The position numbers were made by a program, and so were the translations under genes. The notes under the pieces are model-generated. The model was not told the origin of the DNA, did not search any database, and was given only the letters and a program-made list of their open reading frames with translations. A stretch of DNA of 64,000 bases from Synechococcus sp. CS-1325 (GTDB taxonomy: Bacteria; Cyanobacteriota; Cyanobacteriia; PCC-6307; Cyanobiaceae): NCBI GenBank assembly GCA_025128135.1, contig JAHLYW010000026.1, positions 1 to 64,000 of the forward strand. The letters are read 5' to 3'. Below are positions 55,948 through 64,000 of this stretch, in pieces. Position 1 is the stretch's first letter. Each line of letters begins with the position of its first letter.

Positions 55948-57057
55948 TTAACCGAAGAGCCCGCCGAAAAGCCCGCTCTTGTGGGGGTGGCCCTTTTCAG
56001 AATGGTGACCGGCCAGTTGCTCAAGCAGCTCCCGTTCATGGCTGCTGACCTTGGTGGGCAGCTGCACCTTCACCGTGAGGAAATGGTTGCCCCTGGCCAC
56101 CGGATTCCCCAGCTTCGGCACCCCTTTGGCCGTCAGGGTGAGCACGGCGCCCGGCTGGGTGCCGGCCGGAATCTCGATGGACTCAGGACCATCAACGGTG
56201 TCAACTTCGATCTTGTCACCCAGGATCGCCTGGAGATAGTTCACCGTCGCATCCGAATGGATGTGGATGCCGTCACGGCGCAGCTTGTCGTGGGCCTGCA
56301 CGAACAGGTAGACGTAAAGATCGCCGGCAGGGCCACCACGCTGGCCAGCATTCCCTTCGCCGCTGACCCGCAGACGGGTGCCTGAATCGACGCCGGCCGG
56401 GATGGTGATGCGCAGTTTCTTGCGCACCTGCTGCACCCCCTGACCACCGCAATCGCCACAGGGATCGGCAATCACCTGGCCGGTGCCTTCACAGGTCGGG
56501 CAGGGAGCCACCTGGGTGAAGCTGCCGAAAGGTGTGCGGGTGGCTCGACGAACCTGGCCCGACCCGCTGCAGGTGCCGCAGGTGGTGGGGCCGCTGCCTG
56601 ACTTCGCCCCGGATCCCTGGCAGGTGGAGCAGGTTTCCAGATGGCGGATCTGCACATCGCGTTCCTGGCCGAACACCCCTTCGTTGAAGCTGATGTTCAG
56701 ATCCAGCCTCAGATCATCACCCTGGCGCGGGCCCCGGCGGCGCGGTGCACCTCCAGCCGCTGGGCCACCGAAACCACTGAAGAAGGTTTCGAACAGATCA
56801 GCGAAACCACCCATGTCGCCCATGTCGGGAGCACCGCCCCCGGAGACACCGGCCTCGCCGAACTGGTCATAGCGGGCGCGGGTCTGGGGGTCGCTGAGGA
56901 TCTCGTAGGCGCGGCCGATGTCCTTGAAACGCTCTTCCGCCGCCGGATCCTTGTTCACATCCGGGTGATACTGCCGGGCCAGGCGTCGGTAGGAACGTTT
57001 GAGGGTGTCGGCATCGGCATCGCGACCCACACCCAGCAGGTCGTAGTAATCGGCCAT
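55948..57057 (-). CDS. dnaJ: chaperone protein DnaJ (type I)
   Basis: DnaJ delivers substrates to DnaK and stimulates its ATPase. The 369-residue protein has the J domain with HPD (QYHPDVNKD), a Gly/Met-rich linker, four CxxCxGxG zinc repeats ([32 protein letters not shown]) and the C-terminal substrate domain. ATG 57057 shares one base with the grpE stop (TGATG), so the pair is coupled. Confidence 0.97.
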   Translation of the reverse strand: MADYYDLLGVGRDADADTLKRSYRRLARQYHPDVNKDPAAEERFKDIGRAYEILSDPQTRARYDQFGEAGVSGGGAPDMGDMGGFADLFETFFSGFGGPAAGGAPRRRGPRQGDDLRLDLNISFNEGVFGQERDVQIRHLETCSTCQGSGAKSGSGPTTCGTCSGSGQVRRATRTPFGSFTQVAPCPTCEGTGQVIADPCGDCGGQGVQQVRKKLRITIPAGVDSGTRLRVSGEGNAGQRGGPAGDLYVYLFVQAHDKLRRDGIHIHSDATVNYLQAILGDKIEVDTVDGPESIEIPAGTQPGAVLTLTAKGVPKLGNPVARGNHFLTVKVQLPTKVSSHERELLEQLAGHHSEKGHPHKSGLFGGLFG

Positions 57058-57776
57058 CAGTGCGCATCCTCACCGGTGCTCTTGTCGTCCTGAGCGGGCT
57101 GGGAAGCCGAAGGAGTGGCTGGGCCCGGACCCATCGACACTTTGACAAGAGCATGGCGCAGAACGCGGCCGTCGAGTTGGTAGCCCCGTTGAAGCTCCTC
57201 GACAACAACGTCTTCGGCGAACTGGTCGCTGGGTTCGCGCAGCACGGCTTCATGCAGTTTGGGATCGAAGGGCTCTCCTTCAACGCGCATCGGCGCCACC
57301 CCAAGCTGTTTGAACACCTTGACCAGCTGCTCATAGAGCGCCTGATAGCTGCGATGCAACCCCTGGGCTTCCTCACTCTGGGGAGCCAGCTGCTGGCGAG
57401 CCCGATCAAAGTTGTCGACCACCGGCAGGATCTCACTGAGGGTGGAGCAGGTGATCTGCAGTCGCAGGTCGTCCTGATCCCTGCTCTGGCGCTTTCGAAA
57501 GTTATCGAAATCGGCCGCGATCCGCATGTACTGGCTGCGGACGGTGTCGTGCTCGGCCCGGAGACTGGCCAGCTCGACCTCCAGCTGCCGCACCCGTTCA
57601 GCGGGGTCGGTGACCGACTCCGACTCCAGGCCGGCAGAGGCCTGGCCGTCGGGATCGCCTGGGCTGGCAACCTCTTCAGTCGGGGCCTGGGATTCGGAGG
57701 GCTGGGGGGTGCCATCCTGGACATCGTCCACAGGAGTGAACGGTTCCTGTTGAACGGGTGAGGCTTCTCCACTCAT
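57057..57776 (-). CDS. grpE: nucleotide exchange factor GrpE
   Basis: GrpE releases ADP from DnaK. From the ATG at 57776 the protein has 239 residues: a ~60-residue acidic, Pro/Ser-rich disordered start, a long coiled coil ([25 protein letters not shown]), and the conserved core with [21 protein letters not shown] and the beta-wing [15 protein letters not shown]. The upstream in-frame extension to 57833 lacks conservation. dnaJ overlaps its stop; dnaK is not in the window. Confidence 0.96.
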   Translation of the reverse strand: MSGEASPVQQEPFTPVDDVQDGTPQPSESQAPTEEVASPGDPDGQASAGLESESVTDPAERVRQLEVELASLRAEHDTVRSQYMRIAADFDNFRKRQSRDQDDLRLQITCSTLSEILPVVDNFDRARQQLAPQSEEAQGLHRSYQALYEQLVKVFKQLGVAPMRVEGEPFDPKLHEAVLREPSDQFAEDVVVEELQRGYQLDGRVLRHALVKVSMGPGPATPSASQPAQDDKSTGEDAH

Positions 57777-57873
57777 GCTGACTTGACCGCCAATCGCTCC
57801 TAGACATGTTGGACGTCGGAGCGCACCTCCCACAAGCGGCGGAAGCCCGCACCTTCAAACACCCCCCCAGCCC

Positions 57874-59718
57874 ATGACGCGTTCCGTCTCCCGGCCCGTG
57901 CCGGAATTCCCCCAATCCGACCAGCAGCGGATCGAGCGGGAGCTGCTGCTGGGGGAGCGGATGCTGCGGGCCGGTGAACTGCAACAGGCTGATCCGCAGG
58001 CGATGCGGGCCTGCGCCTCGATCGATGCGGCCGGCTGGCAGGCCTTCGGCTGCCTGCCCCTGCGCCGGATCGGCGAACGCCTCGTCGTGGCAGTGCCGGC
58101 CGACTGGGGTCCAGAGCAGCGTGAAGCCATCACCAGCGCAGTGGCCCGCAGCGGCCTGCAGACCGACCTGCGGCTTGGCCTGAAACAGGAAATCGAAGCG
58201 GTGCTGGCCGATCGCCTGCTGGGTGGGTCGCCACCACCGGACGCTGACTCGGCAGCCACCAGGCCGGAAACCCAGATTCCAGCCGGAGCGCTGCCTCCAC
58301 CGCCCGCCCGAATCTCCCTGCTGGAGGATCTCAGCCTCGACGAGCAGCTGGCCGAAGAGGAACAGGAACAGGACGGAGCCCTGAACCTGGAATCGAGCCT
58401 CAGCGCCTCCAACGCGTCACCAGTGGTGAGCCTGGTGAACAGAATCCTGATCCAGGCCCTCGACACGGACTCCAGCGACATCCACGTGGAGCCCCAGGAA
58501 GACGGGCTGCAGATCCGTTTTCGCCAGGACGGCGTCCTCCATCCCCTCGAGCAGCTGCCGAAATCGCTGATCCCCGCGATCACCTCCCGGCTCAAGATCA
58601 TGGCCGACCTGGACATCGCCGAGCGGCGGATGCCCCAGGACGGACGCATCCGCCGCGTGTTCAAAGGGCGGTCGATCGAACTGCGGGTCAGCACCCTGCC
58701 GGGCCGCTGGGGCGAAAAAGTGGTGATGCGGCTGCTCGACAGCAGCTCCGCCCAGCTCAGCCTGGGGTCGCTGATCACCGATGCCGCCGCCCTGGCCAAG
58801 GTGCGGGCGCTCGGCTCCAAACCGTTCGGGATGGTTCTGGTGACAGGGCCGACCGGGTCCGGTAAGTCCACGACCCTCTATGCCCTGCTCTCCGAGCGCA
58901 ATGACCCGGGCATCAACATCTCGACGGTGGAAGACCCGATCGAATATTCGCTGAAGGGAATCACCCAGACCCAGGTGAACCGGGACAAGGGGTACAACTT
59001 CAGCACCGCCCTGAGGGCCTTCATGCGGCAGGACCCCGATGTGCTGCTGGTGGGCGAGACCCGGGATGGGGAAACCGCCAAGACGGCCATCGAGGCCGCC
59101 CTGACCGGCCACCTGGTGCTGACCACCCTGCACTGCAACGATGCGCCGAGCGCCATTGCCCGCCTCCAGGAAATGGGAGTCGAACCGTTCATGGTCAGCG
59201 CCTCCCTGCTGGGGATCGTCTCCCAACGGCTGCTGCGGCGTCTGTGTATGCAGTGCCGGATCAGCTATCACCCCAGCGAAGAGGAGCTGGGCCACTTCGG
59301 ACTGCTGGCCAGCCAGGAGGAGCGGATCAGCTTCTACCGGGCCAATCATTCCCATGACGGGAATCAACCAAGCTGCCCGACTTGCCAGGGAAGGGGCTAC
59401 AAGGGAAGAATCGGTGTTTATGAGGTCTTGCGGGTGAACGACACGCTGGCCACAGCGATTTCCCAGGGGGCCAGCACCGATGTGATCCGCAAGATCTCCC
59501 TGGATGCAGGCATGAAAACCCTGCTAGGCTATGGACTGGATTTGGTGAGGGAAGGATACACAACTCTGGAGGAAGTGGAGCGCATGCTGCTCACCGATAC
59601 GGAGCTGGAGTCGGAGCGGAGGATTCGAGCCCTCACCACACTCACCTGCCAGGGATGCGGGGCTGGCCTCAAGAGCGAGTGGCTGGAATGCCCTTACTGC
59701 CTCACCCCACGCGAATGA
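57874..59718 (+). CDS. pilB: type IV pilus assembly ATPase PilB (GspE/PulE family)
   Basis: PilB powers pilus extension, giving motility, adhesion and DNA uptake in cyanobacteria. The 614-residue protein has a degenerate N-terminal MshEN-like domain, then DTDSSDIHVEPQEDGLQIRFR, Walker A GPTGSGKSTTLYALL, RQDPDVLLVGETRD, and HCNDAPSAIARL. The PilB zinc motif (CMQC...CPTCQGRG) is present; a second C4 ribbon, C592-x2-C595-x10-C606-x2-C609, ends the protein. ATG at 57874, divergent from grpE (97 bp). pilT follows at 47 bp. Confidence 0.95.
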   Translation: MTRSVSRPVPEFPQSDQQRIERELLLGERMLRAGELQQADPQAMRACASIDAAGWQAFGCLPLRRIGERLVVAVPADWGPEQREAITSAVARSGLQTDLRLGLKQEIEAVLADRLLGGSPPPDADSAATRPETQIPAGALPPPPARISLLEDLSLDEQLAEEEQEQDGALNLESSLSASNASPVVSLVNRILIQALDTDSSDIHVEPQEDGLQIRFRQDGVLHPLEQLPKSLIPAITSRLKIMADLDIAERRMPQDGRIRRVFKGRSIELRVSTLPGRWGEKVVMRLLDSSSAQLSLGSLITDAAALAKVRALGSKPFGMVLVTGPTGSGKSTTLYALLSERNDPGINISTVEDPIEYSLKGITQTQVNRDKGYNFSTALRAFMRQDPDVLLVGETRDGETAKTAIEAALTGHLVLTTLHCNDAPSAIARLQEMGVEPFMVSASLLGIVSQRLLRRLCMQCRISYHPSEEELGHFGLLASQEERISFYRANHSHDGNQPSCPTCQGRGYKGRIGVYEVLRVNDTLATAISQGASTDVIRKISLDAGMKTLLGYGLDLVREGYTTLEEVERMLLTDTELESERRIRALTTLTCQGCGAGLKSEWLECPYCLTPRE

Positions 59719-59765
59719 TCCAGGCAGTCACCGGAAACAACCCTTTCATTCTTCGCTGAAACACC

Positions 59766-60845
59766 ATGGAGGTCCAGATTGAAGAGTTGATGGAGAAGCT
59801 GGTTCAGGACAACGGCAGTGACCTGCACCTCAGCGCCGGCCAGCCCCCCTTCGGCAGATTCAACGGAGAGCTCAGGCCGATGCACGAGCAGACCCTGACG
59901 GAAGAAGCCTGCAACCGGATGATCTTCTCGATCCTCAATAACGGCCAACGCAAACAACTGGAGCAGACCTGGGAGCTGGATTGCTCCTATGGCCTGCGGG
60001 ATCTGGCCCGATTCCGCGTCAACGTCTACAGCCAGAAAGGCACCTACGCGGCCTGCCTGCGAGCCTTGAGCAGCAACATCCCAACTCCACAGGATCTCAA
60101 CCTTCCGCCCGTTGTCATTGAGATCACCAACCGACCTTCCGGGCTGGTGCTGATCACGGGACCGACGGGATCCGGCAAGAGCACCACCCTGGCCTCGATG
60201 CTGGATCACATCAATCATCACACAGCCAAGCACATCATCACGATCGAAGACCCGATCGAATTCACCTACAAGAGCGATCGCAGCCTGATCCATCAACGGC
60301 AGGTCAATGAGGACACCAAAAGTTTCGGCAATGCTCTCAGGGCGGCCCTGCGGGAGGATCCCGACGTGATTCTCGTCGGCGAATTGCGTGATCTCGAAAC
60401 CATTCAGCTGGCGATCACCGCTGCTGAAACCGGTCACCTCGTCTTCGCCACCCTGCACACCAGTTCCGCCTCTCAGACCGTCGATCGCATGGTGGATGTG
60501 TTCCCCGGATCTCAGCAGACCCAGGTGCGGGTTCAGCTCAGCGGCAGCCTGGCGGCGATCTTCGCCCAGACGCTCTGCAGGCGGAGTCACCCTGGCCGCC
60601 ACGCCTTCGGCCGGGTGATGGCCCAGGAAATCATGGTCAACACCCCGGCCCTGGCCAACCTGGTGCGGGAAGGCAAAACGGCCCAGATCTATTCCCAGAT
60701 TCAGACCGGCGGCCAGCTGGGGATGCAGACCATGGAAAAAGCCCTCGCCAACCTCGTCGCCATCGGCGACATCGAACTCGACGAAGCCCGCTCCCATTCG
60801 GCCAAGCCGGAGGAACTGAACCGCCTGCTCGTCAGCGGCACCTGA
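59766..60845 (+). CDS. pilT: type IV pilus retraction ATPase PilT
   Basis: PilT drives pilus retraction. The 359-residue protein has NGSDLHLSAGQPPFGRFNGEL, the Walker A GPTGSGKSTTLASML, IIT-IEDPIEF with the Asp box, REDPDVILVGELRD and HTSSASQTVDRMVD. The C-terminal retraction box appears as LANLVREGKTAQIYS, close to the AIRNLIRE motif. ATG at 59766. Middle gene of pilB-pilT-pilC, with pilC at 12 bp. Confidence 0.96.
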   Translation: MEVQIEELMEKLVQDNGSDLHLSAGQPPFGRFNGELRPMHEQTLTEEACNRMIFSILNNGQRKQLEQTWELDCSYGLRDLARFRVNVYSQKGTYAACLRALSSNIPTPQDLNLPPVVIEITNRPSGLVLITGPTGSGKSTTLASMLDHINHHTAKHIITIEDPIEFTYKSDRSLIHQRQVNEDTKSFGNALRAALREDPDVILVGELRDLETIQLAITAAETGHLVFATLHTSSASQTVDRMVDVFPGSQQTQVRVQLSGSLAAIFAQTLCRRSHPGRHAFGRVMAQEIMVNTPALANLVREGKTAQIYSQIQTGGQLGMQTMEKALANLVAIGDIELDEARSHSAKPEELNRLLVSGT

Positions 60846-60857
60846 TCGCGCCCAGCC

Positions 60858-62264
60858 ATGGCTTCCTTTCTCGCCACCTTCACCACCCCCCGCGGCGAAA
60901 CCAGAGAACTCCAGGTCACAGCTGTGGACGTGGTCAGCGCCAGGCGGGATCTGCGCCGTCGCGGCATCGTTCCCAGCTCCCTGATTCCAGCCAGGACGGC
61001 AGCACAGCCCTCCTTCGCCGCCACCTACACCGACAGGCAGGGCCGAACCAAACAGCAGCAGATCACTGCCGCAGACCTGGAATCGGCCAGGCGGGAACTG
61101 CGCAGACGCGGCATCAGACCCAGCTCGATCATTCCCCTCGCCGCAACCCGCTCCAGCCAGGCCACCCAGGCGAAGGCCAAGGCTGGCAACCTGCTCAGCC
61201 GCGACCTCGGCGCCTTCTTCGAAGCCAAGCCCACCATCCGGGACAAGGCCCTCTTCGCCAACAAACTCTCGGCCCTGGTGGATTCCGGCGTGCCGATCGT
61301 GCGCAGCCTGACCCTGCTGGCGGCTCAACAGAAGAAACCACTGTTCCGTCGCGCCCTGGTGTCGATCGGCCGGGACATCAGCGAGGGCGAGAGCCTCGGC
61401 AAAGCGACACGCAAATGGCCCAAGGTGTTTGATCGGCTCAGTGTGGCGATGATCGAAGCCGGGGAACTCGGGGGCGTGCTGGATGAAACCCTCCAGCGTC
61501 TGGCCCTGCTGCTCGAGCAGAACGCCAGGCTGCAGAACCAGGTGAAGGGAGCGATGGGCTATCCGGTGGCCGTTCTGGTCATCGCCGTTCTGGTTTTCCT
61601 GGGGATGACGATCTTCCTGATTCCCACCTTCGCCACCATCTTCGAGCAGCTCGGCGCCGATCTCCCCCCCTTCACCCAGCTGATGGTGAACATCAGTGCC
61701 CTGTTGCGATCCCCATTCTCGATCTACCTGATCGGTGTGATCGTGATCGCCGCCTGGCTGTTCCGGGGCTTCTACAAGACCCCTGTCGGTCGGCGCCAGG
61801 TGGATGGAGCCCTGTTGAAGCTCCCCCTGTTCGGCGATCTGATCCAGAAAACAGCCACAGCTCAGTTCTGCCGCACTTTCAGCTCGCTCAGTCGGGCGGG
61901 CGTACCGATCCTGATGGCGCTTGAAATCGTCCGGGAAACAACCAACAATTCCGTGATCGGCGATGCGATCGAAGCGGCCCGTTCCGAACTCCAGAACGGA
62001 ATCCCCCTCAGTGTGGCCCTCTCGAAAAAGAAGGTGTTCCCGGAGATGGCCCTGAGCATGCTGGAAGTCGGAGAAGAAACAGGGGAAATGGACAAAATGC
62101 TCTCCAAAGTGGCGGATTTCTACGAAGACGAGGTGGCCGCCGCGGTGAAGGCTCTCACCTCCCTTCTGGAGCCGGTGATGATCGTGCTGGTCGGAATCAT
62201 CGTGGCCGCAATCCTGCTGGCCATGTATCTACCGATGTTCTCCATCTACGACAAGATCAGGTGA
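60858..62264 (+). CDS. pilC: type IV pilus inner-membrane platform protein PilC, with duplicated N-terminal module
   Basis: PilC is the polytopic platform on which PilB/PilT act. The 468-residue protein has two GspF domains (from about residue 125, KALFANKLSALVDSGVPIVRSLTLLA; from about residue 330, FCRTFSSLSRAGVPILMALEIV) with membrane segments at about 230-255, 285-305 and 440-462. The N-terminal ~45-residue module occurs twice with 49-residue periodicity: residues 4-44 and 53-93, both with F/Y, G, AR..LRRRGI.PSS.IP. One copy is usual, so 468 residues is longer than the common ~405. ATG at 60858; the 3' end overlaps the convergent flavoprotein gene by 8 nt. Confidence 0.95.
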   Translation: MASFLATFTTPRGETRELQVTAVDVVSARRDLRRRGIVPSSLIPARTAAQPSFAATYTDRQGRTKQQQITAADLESARRELRRRGIRPSSIIPLAATRSSQATQAKAKAGNLLSRDLGAFFEAKPTIRDKALFANKLSALVDSGVPIVRSLTLLAAQQKKPLFRRALVSIGRDISEGESLGKATRKWPKVFDRLSVAMIEAGELGGVLDETLQRLALLLEQNARLQNQVKGAMGYPVAVLVIAVLVFLGMTIFLIPTFATIFEQLGADLPPFTQLMVNISALLRSPFSIYLIGVIVIAAWLFRGFYKTPVGRRQVDGALLKLPLFGDLIQKTATAQFCRTFSSLSRAGVPILMALEIVRETTNNSVIGDAIEAARSELQNGIPLSVALSKKKVFPEMALSMLEVGEETGEMDKMLSKVADFYEDEVAAAVKALTSLLEPVMIVLVGIIVAAILLAMYLPMFSIYDKIR

Positions 62265-63528
62265 GTGAAGCCAAGGTCCCGATCGCCGATCCAGCCAGCC
62301 AGCCAGAGCTCCAGCAATGCTGGAAATTGAAGCCACCGGTCACCCCGTCCACATCAAGGAGTTCACCAGCGAAATACAACCCTTTCTGCAATCGGCTCTC
62401 CATGGTGGCGAGGTTGACCTCCCCCAGGGCCACGCCGCCGGCCGTCACGAACTCCTCGCCGAAGGGGCCGCGGCCCTTCACCCGGTAGCGGCTGGCGCCC
62501 AGGGCAACCACCAGACGCTGCTGCTCCGGGCGGCTCAGATCAGCCCAACGCTTGGCTGCATCGACCGAATGGGCTTCCAGGAGGTGACTCCATAGGCGCC
62601 GGCTCAGTTCCGGCCAGGGCCGCCAGTTGGCCAGCTGACGCCTGGCCTGCTCCCGGTGCGCCTTGGCGAAAACCTCCTCCAGCTCCGCCCGGGAGCGGCC
62701 ACCACACCAGTCGACGCGCAACTCGGCCCGGTAGCCGCACTCCTTGAGGGCGCGGGCCGCAAACGCTGTCAGCCGCAGGGTGGCCGGGCCGCTCAGGCCC
62801 CAGTGGGTGATCAGAACCGGACCCCGTTGACGGAAGCGCTGATCAGGCAGCACCAGTTCCAGCTCGACCGGATCCATCACCACGCCGCTGAGCTGAGCGA
62901 GAGGATTGGCTTCCAGGGCCAGGGTGAACAGGGAGGGGACCGGCGCCACCAGGCTGTGACCGAGCTGGGCCGCCAGCTGCCGGCCACTGGGATGGCCGCC
63001 GGTGGCCAGCAGCAGCTGGGAGCAGCTCAACCGCTGCTGGCCTTGCCCCTGGGCATCAGCGGTGAGCCGCAGCTGCAGGCCAAAGCCCCCCTGGGGCAGC
63101 GGCTCCACCGACCGCAATGCCGCCCCCCGCCAGAGGCTGACCCCTGCCGCCTTCGCGGAAGCCTCCAGCAACTGGACAACGGAACTGGAGCGATTGCTGC
63201 GTGGAAACAGTCTTCCGTCTGGTTCCTCCACCAGCTCCAGGCCGCGCTCGGCGAACCAGGCCAGCGTGTCGCCGGTGGCAAAGCGGCTGAACGGCCCCCG
63301 CAGGGCCTTGCCCCCCCGCGGGTAATGGCCCACCAGGGCCCGGGGATCCCAGCAGGCATGGGTGACATTGCAACGGCCACCACCACTGATCAGCACCTTG
63401 CCGAGCGCCTGCGGGGTGGACTCCAGCAGCAGCACGCCCACCACCCCCCGCTCCGCCGCCGTGATGGCAGCCATGAAGCCGGCCGGTCCACCGCCCGCCA
63501 CCACCAGAAACCGGTCAAAGGGCAGCAT
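62257..63528 (-). CDS. BaiN/RdsA-family NAD(P)/FAD-dependent oxidoreductase (HI0933-like)
   Basis: A 423-residue flavoprotein of the HI0933/BaiN family. The FAD-binding [20 protein letters not shown] is at the N-terminus, followed by GGGRCNVTH, a typical family signature, [10 protein letters not shown] in the middle and a C-terminal [28 protein letters not shown]. Family members reduce flavin-like or bile-acid substrates in other bacteria; the cyanobacterial substrate is unknown. The ATG at 63528 gives the usual start; the upstream frame lies over dusA. Only six bp separate it from the divergent dusA start. Confidence 0.87.
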   Translation of the reverse strand: MLPFDRFLVVAGGGPAGFMAAITAAERGVVGVLLLESTPQALGKVLISGGGRCNVTHACWDPRALVGHYPRGGKALRGPFSRFATGDTLAWFAERGLELVEEPDGRLFPRSNRSSSVVQLLEASAKAAGVSLWRGAALRSVEPLPQGGFGLQLRLTADAQGQGQQRLSCSQLLLATGGHPSGRQLAAQLGHSLVAPVPSLFTLALEANPLAQLSGVVMDPVELELVLPDQRFRQRGPVLITHWGLSGPATLRLTAFAARALKECGYRAELRVDWCGGRSRAELEEVFAKAHREQARRQLANWRPWPELSRRLWSHLLEAHSVDAAKRWADLSRPEQQRLVVALGASRYRVKGRGPFGEEFVTAGGVALGEVNLATMESRLQKGLYFAGELLDVDGVTGGFNFQHCWSSGWLAGSAIGTLASLT

Positions 63529-63534
63529 GGAGGG

Positions 63535-64000
63535 ATGGCAGAGAGGCACGGTCAACCGGCGGCCACAGCGGCCGCCTATCGCTTCAGTGTGGCGCCGATG
63601 ATGGATTGCACCGATCGGCACTTCCGGGTGCTGATGCGACAGATCACCCGCAAGAGCCTGCTCTACACCGAAATGGTTGTAGCCCAGGCCCTGCATCACG
63701 GCCGCCGGGACAGCCTGCTTGATTTCGACCCCTGCGAGAAGCCACTGGCCCTGCAGGTGGGCGGCGACGATCCCAGCCTGCTCGCCGAGGCGGCCAGGCT
63801 GGCTGCGGCCTGGGGCTACGACGAAGTGAACCTGAACGTGGGTTGCCCCAGTGAACGGGTACAGAAGGGCCGATTCGGAGCCTGTCTGATGGCCGAACCC
63901 GCCCACCTGGCCCGCTGTGTGGAGGCCATGGCCAGCGGTCCCCTGCCGGTGACGGTGAAGCACAGGATCGGCATCGACGACCGCGATTCCTACGCCGAAC
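63535..64000 (+). CDS. dusA: tRNA-dihydrouridine(20/20a) synthase DusA, 5' part (cut by window end)
   Basis: The first ~155 codons of DusA, which reduces uridines in the tRNA D-loop using FMN. Visible are [19 protein letters not shown] (the DusA N-terminal FMN segment), [29 protein letters not shown], the catalytic-cysteine motif [21 protein letters not shown] and [11 protein letters not shown]. The start is ATG at 63535, giving [18 protein letters not shown]; no shorter start retains the first strand. The gene continues beyond 64000. Confidence 0.93.
   Translation, partial: MAERHGQPAATAAAYRFSVAPMMDCTDRHFRVLMRQITRKSLLYTEMVVAQALHHGRRDSLLDFDPCEKPLALQVGGDDPSLLAEAARLAAAWGYDEVNLNVGCPSERVQKGRFGACLMAEPAHLARCVEAMASGPLPVTVKHRIGIDDRDSYAE

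Noticed and set aside
1..64000. CRISPR array or rRNA operon
   Set aside because: No regularly spaced direct repeats of 24-40 bp and no 16S/23S signature sequences were seen; the only RNA gene recognised is tRNA-Gly.

Overview
This 64-kb window is chromosomal DNA from a high-GC unicellular cyanobacterium, most likely of the Cyanobium/Synechococcus (picocyanobacterial) group. The evidence is the photosystem genes psbZ and psb34, a Ycf37-like photosystem I assembly factor, a CYP38-type lumenal cyclophilin, the sulfolipid pair sqdB-sqdX, a probable glucolipid synthase, the photosynthetic GAPDH (gap2), a four-ACT aspartate kinase, cobalamin genes (cobH, cbiD), and several small proteins of a type I associate with picocyanobacteria. 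The clearly high GC content argues against Prochlorococcus. Species assignment is inference.

Layout. Positions 1-754 are the only clearly accessory-looking, AT-richer stretch: no intact gene, a probable transposase remnant and two inverted repeats. 755-9185 holds psbZ-ribH, mutS, cobH, holA (with a frameshifted 3' end), lysC and a polyprenyl-phosphate sugar transferase. 9202-18335 holds uvrB, a YvlD-like membrane protein, a DUF561 protein, tilS, a TPR protein and the minus-strand asd-dapA-rnj cluster. 18893-24879 is the plus-strand block tig-clpP-clpX-(LRAT-like)-dnaX. 24876-30768 has a GT2 glucosyltransferase with a SpoIID-like protein, rpmI-rplT-ycf37-like, a hypothetical protein and thiG. 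30841-33469 is psb34-sqdB-sqdX. 33454-39149 is a minus-strand run cbiD-guaA-two hypotheticals-mrdA. 39239-46294 has a class V aminotransferase, tRNA-Gly(CCC), several small hypothetical genes, a half-size AbrB protein, an SNF2-type helicase, an HNH endonuclease and an SDR protein. 46293-51748 has pdxA, efp-accB, a lumenal cyclophilin, thiL and gap2. 51921-57776 has murC-murB-ybaB facing grpE-dnaJ-tusA-like-rsgA. 57874-62264 is pilB-pilT-pilC. The window ends with a BaiN-like flavoprotein and the 5' part of dusA.

The window is overwhelmingly core housekeeping: DNA replication and repair, proteostasis, lysine/threonine entry reactions, cofactors (riboflavin, thiamine, B6, B12), peptidoglycan, thylakoid lipids and type IV pili. 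Genes are packed very tightly, with overlapping stop and start codons, stop codons embedded in palindromes, and many apparent TTG starts. I found no CRISPR array, no prophage and no obvious multi-gene defence or biosynthetic island. The best leads are smaller: a (GGCC)n frameshift in holA, a duplicated N-terminal module in PilC, an extra C-terminal zinc ribbon in PilB, an LRAT-like putative cysteine hydrolase inside the clpX-dnaX operon, a divergent SNF2 helicase/HNH pair, and several very small genes, one of which shares a CATG start palindrome with pdxA.
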